From Klebsiella spallanzanii (GTDB taxonomy: Bacteria; Pseudomonadota; Gammaproteobacteria; Enterobacterales; Enterobacteriaceae), in contig NZ_CABGGS010000043.1 in assembly GCF_902158555.1 (NCBI RefSeq), positions 62,001 through 126,000 on the forward strand: a DNA stretch of 64,000 nucleotides, read 5' to 3'. This document shows positions 1-9,498 of the stretch, one piece after another. Position numbers and translations under genes: made by a program. Below the pieces are notes generated by a model, which did no database searches, had not been told where the DNA came from, and saw nothing but the letters and a program-made list of their open reading frames with translations. The stretch's first letter is position 1. Each line of letters begins with the position of its first letter.

Positions 1-29
1 TTTCGGGCGTTATATCAGGGGTTGCTGAA

Positions 30-344
<315 letters not shown>

Positions 345-364
345 TTCTGCGAGTTTCAGAAGAA

Positions 365-386
365 GGGGCCTCACGGCCCCTTTTTT
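365..386 (+). terminator. rpsO intrinsic terminator
   Basis: A 6-bp GGGGCC/GGCCCC stem with a TCAC loop is followed directly by six T residues. It lies 20 bases after the rpsO stop codon and is a textbook Rho-independent terminator, probably leaky so that pnp is also transcribed. Confidence 0.92.
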
Positions 387-585
387 CGACCGGGCGGCAG
401 CAATTCACTAAAAACTCATGTATTGTTGCTATTGATGATCTTCGTGCAGAGGTTCGCGCGGCTAATGAGAGGCTTGACTCGCAAGGGCGGGTAAAGGTTG
501 TCATTAGTCGCGAGGATGCAGAAGATCGGGTCATAAGATGTCTTATCGTGGATTTGACATCATCTATAGATAAAAGGATAGAATT
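387..585 (+). promoter_or_regulatory. pnp leader region with atypical sequence
   Basis: This 199-base stretch precedes pnp, where E. coli has the pnp promoter, the RNase III-cleaved leader hairpin and the small RNA SraG. I do not recognise the E. coli leader sequence. Small inverted repeats are visible (CTCGC near 478 with GCGAG near 512; ATAAGA-TG-TCTTAT around 532-545). One forward frame is open through the whole region and stops only at 632-634 inside pnp. It reads like a protein tail (VAIDDLRAEVRAANERLD and onward) but has no convincing start. It may be a gene remnant or chance. Confidence 0.4.
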
Positions 586-2724
586 TTGCTTAATCCGATC
601 GTTCGTAAATTCCAGTACGGCCAACATACCGTAACGCTGGAGACTGGCATGATGGCGCGCCAGGCAACCGCCGCTGTTATGGTTAGCATGGATGACACTG
701 CGGTATTCGTTACCGTTGTTGGTCAGAAAAAAGCGAAGCCAGGCCAGGATTTCTTCCCGCTGACCGTTAACTATCAGGAGCGTACCTACGCAGCTGGTAA
801 AATCCCGGGTGGTTTCTTCCGTCGCGAAGGCCGTCCTAGCGAAGGCGAAACTCTGATCGCGCGTCTGATTGACCGTCCGGTTCGTCCGCTGTTCCCGGAA
901 GGTTTCGTGAACGAAGTTCAGGTTATTGCTACCGTCGTTTCCGTTAACCCGCAGGTTAACCCGGATATCGTCGCGATGATCGGTGCTTCCGCAGCGCTGT
1001 CTCTGTCCGGCATTCCGTTCAACGGCCCAATCGGTGCCGCTCGCGTCGGTTATATCAATGACCAGTACGTACTGAACCCGACCCAGGAAGAGCTGAAATC
1101 CAGCAAACTGGACCTGGTTGTAGCAGGTACCGAAGCTGCAGTACTGATGGTTGAATCTGAAGCTGAACTGCTGAGCGAAGACCAGATGCTGGGCGCAGTC
1201 GTGTTCGGTCACGACCAGCAGCAGGTTGTTATTCAGAACATCAACGACCTGGTGAAAGAAGCCGGTAAACCGCGTTGGGACTGGCAGCCGGAAGTGGTTG
1301 ATGCCGCGCTGAACGCGCGCGTTGCTGCGCTGGCTGAATCCCGCCTGAGTGACGCTTACCGCATCACCGACAAACAGGAGCGTTATGCTCAGGTTGATGT
1401 GATCAAATCTGAAACCATCGCGACGCTGGTTGCGGAAGATGATGCTCTGGATGCTAACGAACTGGGCGAAATCCTGCACGCCATCGAGAAAAACGTGGTG
1501 CGTAGCCGCGTACTGGCTGGTGAGCCGCGTATCGATGGTCGTGAAAAAGATATGATTCGTGGTCTGGACGTTCGTACTGGCGTTCTGCCGCGTACCCACG
1601 GTTCCGCTCTGTTTACCCGTGGCGAAACTCAGGCGCTGGTTACCGCGACTTTGGGTACCGCACGCGACGCGCAGAACATCGATGAACTGATGGGCGAGCG
1701 TACTGACTCCTTCCTGTTCCACTACAACTTCCCTCCGTACTCCGTAGGTGAAACTGGAATGGTTGGTTCTCCGAAACGTCGTGAAATTGGTCACGGTCGC
1801 CTGGCTAAGCGTGGCGTTCTGGCCGTTATGCCGACTATCGAAGAGTTCCCGTATACCGTTCGCGTGGTTTCTGAAATCACCGAATCTAACGGTTCTTCTT
1901 CAATGGCTTCCGTCTGCGGTGCTTCTTTAGCGCTGATGGACGCAGGTGTGCCGGTGAAAGCTGCCGTTGCGGGTATCGCAATGGGTCTGGTGAAAGAAGG
2001 CGACAACTTCGTCGTTCTGTCTGATATTTTGGGCGATGAAGATCACCTGGGCGATATGGACTTCAAAGTCGCGGGCTCCCGCGAAGGTATCTCTGCGCTG
2101 CAGATGGATATCAAAATTGAAGGTATCACCAAAGAGATTATGCAGGTTGCTCTGAACCAGGCTAAAGGTGCGCGTCTGCATATTCTGGGCGTGATGGAAC
2201 AGGCAATCAACGCGCCGCGCGGCGATATCTCTGAGTTCGCACCGCGTATCCACACCATTAAGATCAGCCCGGACAAGATTAAAGACGTTATCGGTAAAGG
2301 CGGCTCCGTGATTCGTGCGCTGACCGAAGAAACGGGCACTACTATCGAAATCGAAGATGACGGTACCGTTAAGATTGCAGCAACCGATGGCGACAAAGCG
2401 CAGCACGCGATTCGTCGTATCGAAGAGATCACCGCTGAGATTGAAGTGGGTCGCATCTATAACGGTAAAGTGACCCGTATCGTTGACTTTGGTGCGTTTG
2501 TTGCCATCGGCGGCGGTAAAGAGGGACTGGTTCACATCTCTCAAATCGCCGACAAGCGCGTTGAGAAAGTGACTGACTATCTGCAGATGGGTCAGGAAGT
2601 GCCGGTTAAGGTTCTGGAAGTTGACCGTCAGGGCCGTGTCCGTCTGAGCATCAAAGAAGCAACTGAACAAACTCAGCCTGCGGCTGCGCCGGAAGCTCCG
2701 GCTGCCGAACAGCAGGGCGAGTAA
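586..2724 (+). CDS. pnp: Polyribonucleotide nucleotidyltransferase (PNPase)
   Basis: PNPase degrades RNA 3' to 5' by phosphorolysis and is part of the RNA degradosome with RNase E, RhlB and enolase. The 712-residue protein shows the family layout: an RNase PH-like domain (about 1-215), an alpha-helical linker, a second catalytic RNase PH domain (about 310-545), a KH domain (about 552-612, with the IGKGG loop) and an S1 domain (about 622-690), then an Ala/Pro/Glu tail. Length matches E. coli (711). Translation begins at a TTG codon (TTG CTT AAT CCG); the N-terminus [12 protein letters not shown] is identical to E. coli, which fixes the start, and AGGA is upstream. In E. coli PNPase represses its own mRNA after RNase III cleavage of the leader; that leader looks different here. 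Confidence 0.97.
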   Translation: MLNPIVRKFQYGQHTVTLETGMMARQATAAVMVSMDDTAVFVTVVGQKKAKPGQDFFPLTVNYQERTYAAGKIPGGFFRREGRPSEGETLIARLIDRPVRPLFPEGFVNEVQVIATVVSVNPQVNPDIVAMIGASAALSLSGIPFNGPIGAARVGYINDQYVLNPTQEELKSSKLDLVVAGTEAAVLMVESEAELLSEDQMLGAVVFGHDQQQVVIQNINDLVKEAGKPRWDWQPEVVDAALNARVAALAESRLSDAYRITDKQERYAQVDVIKSETIATLVAEDDALDANELGEILHAIEKNVVRSRVLAGEPRIDGREKDMIRGLDVRTGVLPRTHGSALFTRGETQALVTATLGTARDAQNIDELMGERTDSFLFHYNFPPYSVGETGMVGSPKRREIGHGRLAKRGVLAVMPTIEEFPYTVRVVSEITESNGSSSMASVCGASLALMDAGVPVKAAVAGIAMGLVKEGDNFVVLSDILGDEDHLGDMDFKVAGSREGISALQMDIKIEGITKEIMQVALNQAKGARLHILGVMEQAINAPRGDISEFAPRIHTIKISPDKIKDVIGKGGSVIRALTEETGTTIEIEDDGTVKIAATDGDKAQHAIRRIEEITAEIEVGRIYNGKVTRIVDFGAFVAIGGGKEGLVHISQIADKRVEKVTDYLQMGQEVPVKVLEVDRQGRVRLSIKEATEQTQPAAAPEAPAAEQQGE

Positions 2725-2735
2725 GGTTGCCGTTT

Positions 2736-2756
2736 GCCCTCCGCATTGCGGAGGGC
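2736..2756 (+). terminator. Hairpin after pnp
   Basis: A perfect 9-bp stem (GCCCTCCGC/GCGGAGGGC) with a 3-base loop starts 12 bases after the pnp stop. No T-run follows, so it is more likely an mRNA-stabilising or processing hairpin, or a partial terminator, than a full stop before nlpI. Confidence 0.5.
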
Positions 2757-2831
2757 GCATTACGGGCAGGACGCCCTGTTTGCAGCCGGGGAACTGGACG
2801 TTCATCCAATCGTTGTCTTCGGGAGTGGGAA

Positions 2832-3716
2832 ATGAAGCCTTTTTTGCGCTGGTGTTTCGTGGCGACAGCTCTCACGCTGGCAGGATGCAGCAACTCTGCC
2901 TGGCGTAAGGACGCAGTCCTCGCGGTGCCATTGCAACCGACTTTGCAGCAGGAAGTGATTCTGGCGCGCATGGAACAAATTCTTGCCAGTCGGGCTTTAA
3001 CCGATGACGAACGCGCACAGCTTTTATATGAGCGCGGAGTGTTGTATGATAGTCTCGGTCTGAGGGCATTAGCGCGAAATGATTTTTCACAAGCGCTGGC
3101 AATCCGACCAGATATGCCTGAAGTATTCAATTACTTAGGCATTTATTTAACGCAGGCAGGCAATTTTGATGCTGCCTATGAAGCGTTTGATTCTGTACTT
3201 GAGCTTGATCCAACTTACAACTACGCGCACTTAAATCGCGGCATCGCTCTGTATTACGGTGGTCGTGCTAAGTTAGCGCAAGATGATCTGCTGGCGTTTT
3301 ATCAAGACGATCCCAATGATCCTTTCCGTAGCCTGTGGCTTTATCTCGCTGAGCGTAAGCTCGATGAGAAGCAGGCGCTTGAAGCGCTAAGGCAGCGCTT
3401 AAACAAGTCGGATAAAGAACAATGGGGATGGAACATTGTCGGGTTCTACCTTGGCGACATTAGCGAAAAAGAGCTGATGGACCGTCTGAAGGCAGACACA
3501 ACGGATAACACCTCGCTCGCTGAGCATCTCAGTGAAACCAACTTCTATTTAGGTAAGTACTACCTAAGTCTGGGGGACAAGGACAGCGCTACGGCACTGT
3601 TCAAACTGGCGGTCGCAAACAACGTTCATAACTACGTTGAGCACCGATACGCATTGTTGGAATTATCGCTCTTGGGCCAGGAGCAAGATGACCTGGCAGA
3701 ATCGGACCAGCAATAG
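2832..3716 (+). CDS. nlpI: Lipoprotein NlpI, TPR adaptor for peptidoglycan hydrolases
   Basis: NlpI is an outer-membrane lipoprotein that scaffolds murein endopeptidases and presents MepS to the protease Prc. This 294-residue protein, the E. coli length, has a lipoprotein signal with lipobox LAG-C19. Tetratricopeptide repeats follow, seen as the repeated Y-x-x-x-G-x-x-x-x-x-L...A-x-x-x-F pattern across about residues 60-170 and again near 240-270. An upstream in-frame start at 2727 would add 35 residues that bury the signal peptide, so the ATG at 2832 with GGGAGTGGGA just upstream is chosen. It sits between pnp and deaD as in E. coli and may be partly cotranscribed with pnp. Confidence 0.96.
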   Translation: MKPFLRWCFVATALTLAGCSNSAWRKDAVLAVPLQPTLQQEVILARMEQILASRALTDDERAQLLYERGVLYDSLGLRALARNDFSQALAIRPDMPEVFNYLGIYLTQAGNFDAAYEAFDSVLELDPTYNYAHLNRGIALYYGGRAKLAQDDLLAFYQDDPNDPFRSLWLYLAERKLDEKQALEALRQRLNKSDKEQWGWNIVGFYLGDISEKELMDRLKADTTDNTSLAEHLSETNFYLGKYYLSLGDKDSATALFKLAVANNVHNYVEHRYALLELSLLGQEQDDLAESDQQ

Positions 3717-3818
3717 CTGACGAACACATCAGCCCATTTTTTTGATTGCCATCACCTTTGCGGGTGAGGGCGTTGTTGTTCGTTAATACACCTACTTTGA
3801 GCCGGTTCACACTTTTCA

Positions 3819-3899
3819 ATGAAAATTACTGTAAATTTTCACGATGAGTTATGTAGACTGGCCGCCATTAATTTTGAGGCACACGTACTACATGGCTGA
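3819..3899 (+). CDS. yrbN: Small leader protein YrbN, 26 codons
   Basis: A 26-codon reading frame begins at the ATG at 3819 ([18 protein letters not shown]...) and stops at TGA 3897-3899. It has the length and position of the E. coli small protein YrbN, which is known to be expressed. The last codons overlap the deaD start: the deaD ATG at 3892 lies inside the yrbN frame, so the two are probably translationally coupled. No signal peptide or membrane segment is visible and no function is known. Conservation of length and overlap, rather than composition, supports it as a real gene. Confidence 0.8.
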   Translation: MKITVNFHDELCRLAAINFEAHVLHG

Positions 3900-5859
3900 A
3901 TTCGAAACCACTTTTGCAGATCTGGGCCTGAAGGCTCCTATCCTTGAAGCGCTTAACGATCTGGGTTACGAAAAACCATCTCCGATCCAGGCTGAGTGCA
4001 TTCCGCATCTGCTGGGCGGCCGCGACGTTCTGGGTATGGCCCAGACCGGTAGCGGTAAAACCGCAGCGTTCTCTTTACCGCTGCTGAACAACATCGATCC
4101 TGAGCTGAGAGCACCGCAGATTCTGGTGCTGGCGCCGACCCGCGAACTGGCGGTACAGGTTGCTGAAGCAATGACGGATTTTTCTAAACATATGCGCGGC
4201 GTAAACGTGGTTGCCCTGTACGGCGGCCAGCGTTATGACGTGCAGCTGCGCGCGCTGCGCCAGGGGCCGCAAATCGTTGTCGGTACCCCGGGTCGTCTGC
4301 TGGACCACCTGAAACGCGGCACGCTGGATCTCTCTAAACTGAGCGGTCTGGTTCTGGATGAAGCTGACGAAATGCTGCGCATGGGCTTTATCGAAGACGT
4401 AGAAACGATTATGGCGCAGATCCCGGAAGGTCATCAGACCGCTCTGTTCTCTGCCACCATGCCGGAAGCGATTCGTCGTATTACCCGCCGCTTTATGAAA
4501 GAGCCGCAGGAAGTTCGCATCCAGTCCAGCGTCACTACTCGCCCGGACATCAGCCAGAGCTATTGGACTGCTTACGGTATGCGTAAAAACGAAGCGCTGG
4601 TGCGTTTCCTGGAAGCGGAAGATTTTGATGCGGCGATTATCTTCGTTCGTACCAAAAACGCGACCCTGGAAGTGGCTGAGGCGCTGGAGCGTAGCGGCTA
4701 CAACAGCGCCGCGCTGAACGGCGACATGAACCAGTCCCTGCGTGAGCAGACTCTGGAGCGTCTGAAAGACGGTCGTCTGGATATCCTGATCGCTACCGAT
4801 GTTGCGGCCCGTGGCCTGGACGTTGAGCGTATCAGCCTGGTTGTTAACTATGATATCCCGATGGATTCAGAGTCTTACGTTCACCGTATTGGCCGTACCG
4901 GTCGTGCGGGTCGTGCTGGCCGTGCGCTGCTGTTCGTTGAGAACCGCGAGCGTCGTCTGCTGCGCAACATCGAACGTACTATGAAGCTGACCATTCCTGA
5001 AGTTGAACTGCCGAACGCAGAGCTGCTGGGCAAACGTCGCCTGGAAAAATTTGCCGCGAAAGTTCAGCAGCAGCTGGAAAGCAGCGATTTGGATCAATAC
5101 CGCGCACTGCTGGCGAAAATCCAGCCATCTGCTGAAGGCGAAGAGCTGGATGTTGAAACTCTGGCCGCAGCGCTGCTGAAAATGGCTCAGGGTGAACGTC
5201 CGCTGATCCTGCCGCCGGATGCGCCGATGCGTCCGAAGCGTGAGTTCCGTGACCGTGACGATCGTTTCGAGCGTCGTGGCGACCGCAACGATCGTGGCCC
5301 GCGCGGCGATCGCCCTGAACGCAGTGGCGAAGATCGTCCTAAGCGTGAGCGTCGTGACGTTGGCGATATGGAGTTGTACCGTATTGAAGTGGGTCGTGAT
5401 GATGGCGTTGAAGTTCGTCACATCGTTGGCGCGATTGCTAACGAAGGCGATATCAGCAGCCGTTACATCGGTAACATTAAGCTGTTTGCTTCTCACTCCA
5501 CCATCGAGCTGCCGAAAGGCATGCCGGGTGAAGTACTGCAGCACTTTACGCGTACCCGCATTCTGAACAAACCGATGAACATGCAGCTGCTGGGTGATGC
5601 TCAGCCGCGTCCTGAGCGCAGCGGCGAACGTCGCGGCGGCGGCGAGCGTCGTGAAGGCGGTCGTGGTTTCGGTGGCGGTGAGCGTCGTGAAAGCCGTGGG
5701 TTTGGCGGCGAACGTCGTGAAGGTGGTCGTGGTGATGGTCGTCGTTTCAGCGGCGAACGTCGTGACGGTGGTAACCGTGCGCCGCGCCGTGATGATGCTG
5801 GTGCTGCTCCTCGTCGTGATGATTCCGCAGGCCGTCGTCGTTTCGGTGGCGATGCGTAA
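3892..5859 (+). CDS. deaD: DEAD-box RNA helicase DeaD (CsdA)
   Basis: DeaD is an ATP-dependent RNA helicase needed for 50S assembly and mRNA decay in the cold. Using the ATG at 3892 ([13 protein letters not shown], as in E. coli) the protein is 655 residues. It shows the Q motif near 29-33, Walker A AQTGSGKT at 50-57, DEAD at 156-159, SAT near 203-205 and [14 protein letters not shown] near 340. A DbpA-like RNA-binding fold follows near 490-560, then a long Arg/Gly tail of repeated GERREGG-type units. The tail makes it about 26 residues longer than E. coli DeaD (629). A longer start at 3844 would run through yrbN in another frame and has no support. The start overlaps yrbN by 8 bases. Confidence 0.97.
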   Translation: MAEFETTFADLGLKAPILEALNDLGYEKPSPIQAECIPHLLGGRDVLGMAQTGSGKTAAFSLPLLNNIDPELRAPQILVLAPTRELAVQVAEAMTDFSKHMRGVNVVALYGGQRYDVQLRALRQGPQIVVGTPGRLLDHLKRGTLDLSKLSGLVLDEADEMLRMGFIEDVETIMAQIPEGHQTALFSATMPEAIRRITRRFMKEPQEVRIQSSVTTRPDISQSYWTAYGMRKNEALVRFLEAEDFDAAIIFVRTKNATLEVAEALERSGYNSAALNGDMNQSLREQTLERLKDGRLDILIATDVAARGLDVERISLVVNYDIPMDSESYVHRIGRTGRAGRAGRALLFVENRERRLLRNIERTMKLTIPEVELPNAELLGKRRLEKFAAKVQQQLESSDLDQYRALLAKIQPSAEGEELDVETLAAALLKMAQGERPLILPPDAPMRPKREFRDRDDRFERRGDRNDRGPRGDRPERSGEDRPKRERRDVGDMELYRIEVGRDDGVEVRHIVGAIANEGDISSRYIGNIKLFASHSTIELPKGMPGEVLQHFTRTRILNKPMNMQLLGDAQPRPERSGERRGGGERREGGRGFGGGERRESRGFGGERREGGRGDGRRFSGERRDGGNRAPRRDDAGAAPRRDDSAGRRRFGGDA

Positions 5860-5893
5860 TTAGCGTCTTCCGCTAACGTAAAGTAAATGATAC

Positions 5894-5924
5894 AGCCCCA
5901 GTCTATATGATTGGGGCTTTTTTT
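5894..5924 (+). terminator. deaD terminator
   Basis: A 7-bp stem AGCCCCA/TGGGGCT (5894-5900 with 5912-5918) is followed by a run of seven T residues, 35 bases after the deaD stop. It is a good intrinsic terminator and separates deaD from mtr. Confidence 0.9.
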
Positions 5925-5932
5925 ATTTCCTT

Positions 5933-5954
5933 TGTACTTGTGTACTGGTACAGT
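5933..5954 (+). promoter_or_regulatory. Candidate TrpR operator of mtr
   Basis: The segment carries three GTAC units (5934-5937, 5942-5945, 5948-5951) arranged as in the trp operator family. E. coli mtr is repressed by TrpR with tryptophan and activated by TyrR, and its operator is similar in sequence from memory. The site is 50 bases upstream of the mtr start. Confidence 0.55.
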
Positions 5955-6003
5955 GCGTCACATTCATAATGAGAAAAGAATTTTTGACTGGAGATTTCGG
6001 CAA

Positions 6004-7248
6004 ATGGCGACACTTACCACTACGGTAACCCGACCGTCTTTATTTGGCGGCGTAGTGATTATTGGCGGGACGATTATTGGGGCTGGTATGTTTTCCCTAC
6101 CGGTGGTGATGTCCGGCGCATGGTTCTTCTGGTCGCTGGCGGCGCTGGTTTTCACGTGGTTCTGCATGCTGCACTCCGGGTTAATGATCCTCGAAGCGAA
6201 CCTGAATTATCGAATTGGCTCCAGCTTCGATACCATCACCAAAGATCTGCTTGGTAGGGGCTGGAATGTGATCAATGGCGTATCTATCGCTTTTGTACTT
6301 TACATTCTGACTTACGCTTACATCTCTGCCAGTGGCTCGATACTGCACCATACGTTTAGCGAAATGTCACTAAACGTTCCCGCGCGGGCGGCAGGCTTTG
6401 GTTTTGCTTTGCTGGTGGCATTTATCGTCTGGTTGAGTACCAAAGCGGTGAGCCGAATGACGGCTATTGTGTTGGGTGCAAAGGTTATTACCTTCTTCCT
6501 GACCTTTGGCAGCCTGTTGGGGCACGTTCAACCGACAACTCTATTTAACGTTGCTGAACAAAACGCGTCGTATATGCCGTATTTGTTGATGACGCTACCG
6601 TTCTGTCTGGCATCGTTTGGTTACCACGGTAACGTGCCGAGCCTGATGAAGTACTACGGCAAGGATCCGCGCACTATTGTTAAATGCCTGGTTTACGGCA
6701 CGTTGCTGGCGCTGGGGCTGTATGTCGTTTGGCTGCTGGTGACGATGGGTAACATTCCACGTCCGGAATTTATCGGTATTGCACAGAAGGGTGGCAATAT
6801 TGATGTGCTGGTTCAGGCGCTGAGCGGTGTATTGAATAGCCGTAGTCTGGATCTGCTGTTAGTTATCTTCTCAAACTTTGCGGTTGCCAGTTCATTCCTT
6901 GGCGTCACTCTCGGCCTGTTTGACTATCTGGCAGATTTGTTCGGTTTTGACGATTCCGCGTTAGGGCGCTTTAAAACCGCGATTCTCACTTTTATGCCGC
7001 CGATGATTGGTGGCCTGCTGTGGCCGAATGGGTTCCTCTACGCAATCGGCTATGCTGGACTGGCCGCCACTATCTGGGCGGCTATTGTTCCGGCGCTGTT
7101 GGCTCGAAAATCACGTGAACGCTTTGGTAGTCCATTATTTCGCGTTTGGGGCGGCAAACCGATGATTGTTTTAGTGTTACTTTTTGGATTGGGCAACGTC
7201 ATTGTACATTTCCTGTCGAGCTTTAACGTATTACCGACCTATCAATAA
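6004..7248 (+). CDS. mtr: Tryptophan-specific permease Mtr
   Basis: Mtr is an inner-membrane, proton-coupled tryptophan importer of the aromatic amino acid permease family. The ATG at 6004 gives 414 residues, exactly the E. coli length, beginning [16 protein letters not shown]; a longer frame from 5911 would run back through the deaD terminator and the operator and is rejected. Eleven hydrophobic segments are expected and the run of long apolar stretches is consistent. The family signature [14 protein letters not shown] is at about residues 18-31. It is monocistronic, between terminators, with a TrpR-like operator upstream. In E. coli yhbW follows directly; here about 11 kb of malonate genes intervene. 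Confidence 0.96.
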   Translation: MATLTTTVTRPSLFGGVVIIGGTIIGAGMFSLPVVMSGAWFFWSLAALVFTWFCMLHSGLMILEANLNYRIGSSFDTITKDLLGRGWNVINGVSIAFVLYILTYAYISASGSILHHTFSEMSLNVPARAAGFGFALLVAFIVWLSTKAVSRMTAIVLGAKVITFFLTFGSLLGHVQPTTLFNVAEQNASYMPYLLMTLPFCLASFGYHGNVPSLMKYYGKDPRTIVKCLVYGTLLALGLYVVWLLVTMGNIPRPEFIGIAQKGGNIDVLVQALSGVLNSRSLDLLLVIFSNFAVASSFLGVTLGLFDYLADLFGFDDSALGRFKTAILTFMPPMIGGLLWPNGFLYAIGYAGLAATIWAAIVPALLARKSRERFGSPLFRVWGGKPMIVLVLLFGLGNVIVHFLSSFNVLPTYQ

Positions 7249-7261
7249 TTGAGTTTATACC

Positions 7262-7287
7262 TGAGCCAGATTTAACGATCTGGCTCA
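7262..7287 (+). terminator. Hairpin after mtr
   Basis: A perfect 10-bp inverted repeat (TGAGCCAGAT/ATCTGGCTCA, 6-base loop) lies 13 bases after the mtr stop. It is followed by A residues and then an A/T mixture rather than a clean T-run, so termination is probable but may be inefficient. Confidence 0.6.
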
Positions 7288-7346
7288 AAAAATATTTTAT
7301 TTATTTCTCTTACTATAAATATTGTCTTGAATAAGGGAATATTTAT

Positions 7347-8288
7347 ATGCTGAATAATGATATTACTCTGCGTAAGCTTGAGATCTTCCTTAGCTATATG
7401 GAATCGATGAATATATCGAAGACAGCAGAGCTGATGAACATCTCATCCGTTAGCGTTCATCGGGCGCTTCATTCATTAGAAGATAATTTACGTTGTACTC
7501 TGTTTACGCATAACGGCAGGAATCTTTATCCTTTACCAGGTGCATGGGTTATGCAGAAACAAGCCCGGGAAGTGATTAATTCGATGGAGCGATGTATTTA
7601 TCTTACCCGCGAAGCTTCTGGATATCATTCTCAGGTTTTACGTTTAGGGCTGCTTTATTCATTGGTACTAAAGACGGCTCCGCAAATTGTTCAAGGTCTA
7701 AAAAAAAGGTGTCCCGATCTGACCGTTGAATTTATCATGAACTCTAATAAAAAATTACTAGAGGCTCTGAATGAGGGAAAGATTGATGCCGTTCTGATTT
7801 CTACTCCAGATGATTACAACTCTCAGCTATTTGAGACATGGACGATATTTTCTGATTCAATCTTTCTTGCCGTACCGGTTACAGAAGCCGATAGTTTATC
7901 GACGCCCGTCGATTTACGGCTTCTGCAGAATAAGAAGTTTATTGCCTTAAGCGAAGGGTTCGCTACCTGGCGTGGTTTCCAGGAAGCATTTCAAATTGCC
8001 GGATTTACGCCTGATATTACCGTTAGGGTGCATGATGTCTTTTCGTTAATGAGTATGGTTAATGCCGGTATGGGCTATACCCTGATCCCTGGAAGGATGA
8101 GCGGGCTTTTCAGAAGCGGCATTCGTTTGCTGCCTTTGCAGGAGCCCTACCGGATGATGCAGGAGATCTCTCTGGTGTTTCCGCGTAGCCAGGAGAACCA
8201 TCCAGGCCTGCTGTCTTTGCTGGCCGAGTGCCGTATGTATGCAAGACAGCTTATGATGGAGAGAAACGATACAGAGAAAACCCCATGA
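7347..8288 (+). CDS. LysR-family regulator of malonate genes (MdcR/MauR-like)
   Basis: This is a 313-residue LysR-type regulator. The N-terminal winged helix-turn-helix (about 8-67) is clear, with A-E-L-M-N-I-S-S-V-S-V-H-R-A-L-H-S-L-E in place of the usual recognition motif, and an effector-binding domain follows (about 93-300). The ATG at 7347 has AAGGGA eight bases upstream. It lies beside the mad operon and transcribes towards it, as mdcR does in other malonate clusters, so malonate or malonyl groups are the likely signal. The 3' end overlaps the end of the convergent HutP-like gene by 38 bases with no terminator between. Its operator is likely upstream of madG (18361-18395), about 10 kb away. 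Confidence 0.8.
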   Translation: MLNNDITLRKLEIFLSYMESMNISKTAELMNISSVSVHRALHSLEDNLRCTLFTHNGRNLYPLPGAWVMQKQAREVINSMERCIYLTREASGYHSQVLRLGLLYSLVLKTAPQIVQGLKKRCPDLTVEFIMNSNKKLLEALNEGKIDAVLISTPDDYNSQLFETWTIFSDSIFLAVPVTEADSLSTPVDLRLLQNKKFIALSEGFATWRGFQEAFQIAGFTPDITVRVHDVFSLMSMVNAGMGYTLIPGRMSGLFRSGIRLLPLQEPYRMMQEISLVFPRSQENHPGLLSLLAECRMYARQLMMERNDTEKTP

Positions 8289-8682
8289 GTTCATGACTCA
8301 GCCGTTGATATACCACGGTTTCACCGTAGATAGAGACGGCAAGCCATTTTGGATTGCTGACTAAGGCAATTTTGATTTTAATCCGGTCGCCACTGATGCT
8401 ATTTGCTAAAGCATGGGTCAGCGCTTGGTTGCTGGCCTGACATAACGTAAAAATGGCGGATTCCTGGCGTGTAATAATCTGATGCCTAAAAGCACAGCCG
8501 ATGACGCAGCGTTGTAGCTTATTTTTTATCTCATCTGATGTTCCCGTCATAAAAGCAAAACCTACCTTATGTTCAGGCTTATCGACCAATAGTTTCTGGC
8601 GAAAATTTTCTTCATCTTCCTGTATACAAAGTGAGGCCAGAAGGGCAATTTGCCCGGGTTTCATTCGCTGGAATGAATACAT
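8251..8682 (-). CDS. HutP-like RNA-binding antiterminator at the end of the mad operon
   Basis: The 143-residue product resembles HutP, the histidine- and Mg2+-dependent antiterminator of the Bacillus hut operon. Shared features recalled from HutP are an R-x-E-S helix region (72-75), the N-P stretch (110-111), W-L-A-V-S-I-Y-G (113-120; W-I-A-V-S-L-Y-G in HutP) and L-S-H-E-L-M-G (128-134; L-E-H-E-T-F-G in HutP). The last His aligns with the metal-binding His138. The other two metal/histidine-binding His residues appear replaced by non-His residues, so the ligand is probably not histidine. The ATG at 8682 with AAGGGA five bases upstream is preferred over a TTG at 8706 that lies inside a strong hairpin. 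It follows madM and may sense malonate and act on the operon's own RNA; that is inference. Confidence 0.62.
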   Translation of the reverse strand: MYSFQRMKPGQIALLASLCIQEDEENFRQKLLVDKPEHKVGFAFMTGTSDEIKNKLQRCVIGCAFRHQIITRQESAIFTLCQASNQALTHALANSISGDRIKIKIALVSNPKWLAVSIYGETVVYQRLSHELMGFSLYRFSPS

Positions 8683-8694
8683 ATCAATCCCTTG

Positions 8695-8718
8695 CGCCTG
8701 CCGCAACTGCGGCAGGCG
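8695..8718 (-). other. Hairpin between madM and the HutP-like gene
   Basis: A perfect inverted repeat (CGCCTGCCGC/GCGGCAGGCG, 4-base loop) sits 10 bases after the madM stop and just before the Shine-Dalgarno of the HutP-like gene. In the direction of transcription it is followed by CAAGGGATTGAT, not by T residues. It could be a weak terminator, a 3'-end stabiliser for madM, or a target for the protein encoded next to it. Confidence 0.6.
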
Positions 8719-8727
8719 TGCTTGTCA

Positions 8728-9498
8728 TTAAAAGAAGGGGGCTAAAGAGAGATAGAGCACCGATGGCGCCAGCAGGCATCCAAGCCCGGTATAAAATGTT
8801 GCGGTCATTGCGCCGTAGGGAACCAGTTTGGGATCTGTCGCCGCTAGCCCAGCGGCAACCCCGCTGGTTGAGCCCATTAATCCGCCATAGACAATGGCGG
8901 CCGCAGGTGAATTCAAACCCGCTGCTTTCGCAACCAGCGGTGTTAAGATCATAACTGCGATGGATTTAATCACCCCCGCGGCGATGCTGAGCGCAATAAC
9001 ATCGGAGCTCGCGCCGAGCGCTGCGCCGGTTACCGGACCAACGATAAAGGTGACGGCCCCGCCACCAATGGTGGCCATACTGATGGCATCGGTATAGCCA
9101 AAAGCCCATGCGACAATTGCACCCAGGTAAAAAGAGAGCACGGTCGAGATAATCAATGCCAGCGCTCCAGCCATCCCGGCTTTTTTCAGTTCTTCAAGCT
9201 TTACGCCGAAGGCGGTGGAGATGATGGCGAAGTCGCGGAACATACCGCCGCCCATTAGCGCAATACCGCTGAAAATGCTGATGTCAGCAAGGCCTTTTTT
9301 ACCGCCAGTCAGTTCTCCGCCAACCCATGCCAGCAGGAGTCCGGCGGCGATGGCTATAGCTGAGCTGTGGATTTTGCCACGAAGAAGATGCGTAGAGATC
9401 CAGCTTGCGGCCCAGCACACGATACCGACCACCACAAAGGCGGTAATCAACCCGTTGCTGATAAAGTTACCGGTAAGAATCTTTGTAAGCTGATCCAT
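8728..9498 (-). CDS. madM: Malonate transporter subunit MadM
   Basis: MadM forms the malonate:Na+ symporter with MadL in the inner membrane. The product is 256 residues, very hydrophobic, with about eight membrane segments and a glycine-rich central region (ATIGGGAVTFIVGPVTGAALG near 140-160). The ATG at 9498 overlaps the madL stop (TAATG) and has GAGGA nine bases upstream. An ATG three codons earlier (9507) has no room for a ribosome binding site, so the shorter start is used. MadL and MadM are always found as a pair. The pair is separated from the enzyme genes by a 265-base gap. Confidence 0.9.
   Translation of the reverse strand: MDQLTKILTGNFISNGLITAFVVVGIVCWAASWISTHLLRGKIHSSAIAIAAGLLLAWVGGELTGGKKGLADISIFSGIALMGGGMFRDFAIISTAFGVKLEELKKAGMAGALALIISTVLSFYLGAIVAWAFGYTDAISMATIGGGAVTFIVGPVTGAALGASSDVIALSIAAGVIKSIAVMILTPLVAKAAGLNSPAAAIVYGGLMGSTSGVAAGLAATDPKLVPYGAMTATFYTGLGCLLAPSVLYLSLAPFF

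Noticed and set aside
8683-8706. A TTG start at 8706 for the HutP-like protein, adding eight residues
   Set aside because: It lies in the middle of a strong hairpin with no ribosome site, while the ATG at 8682 has AAGGGA at good spacing.
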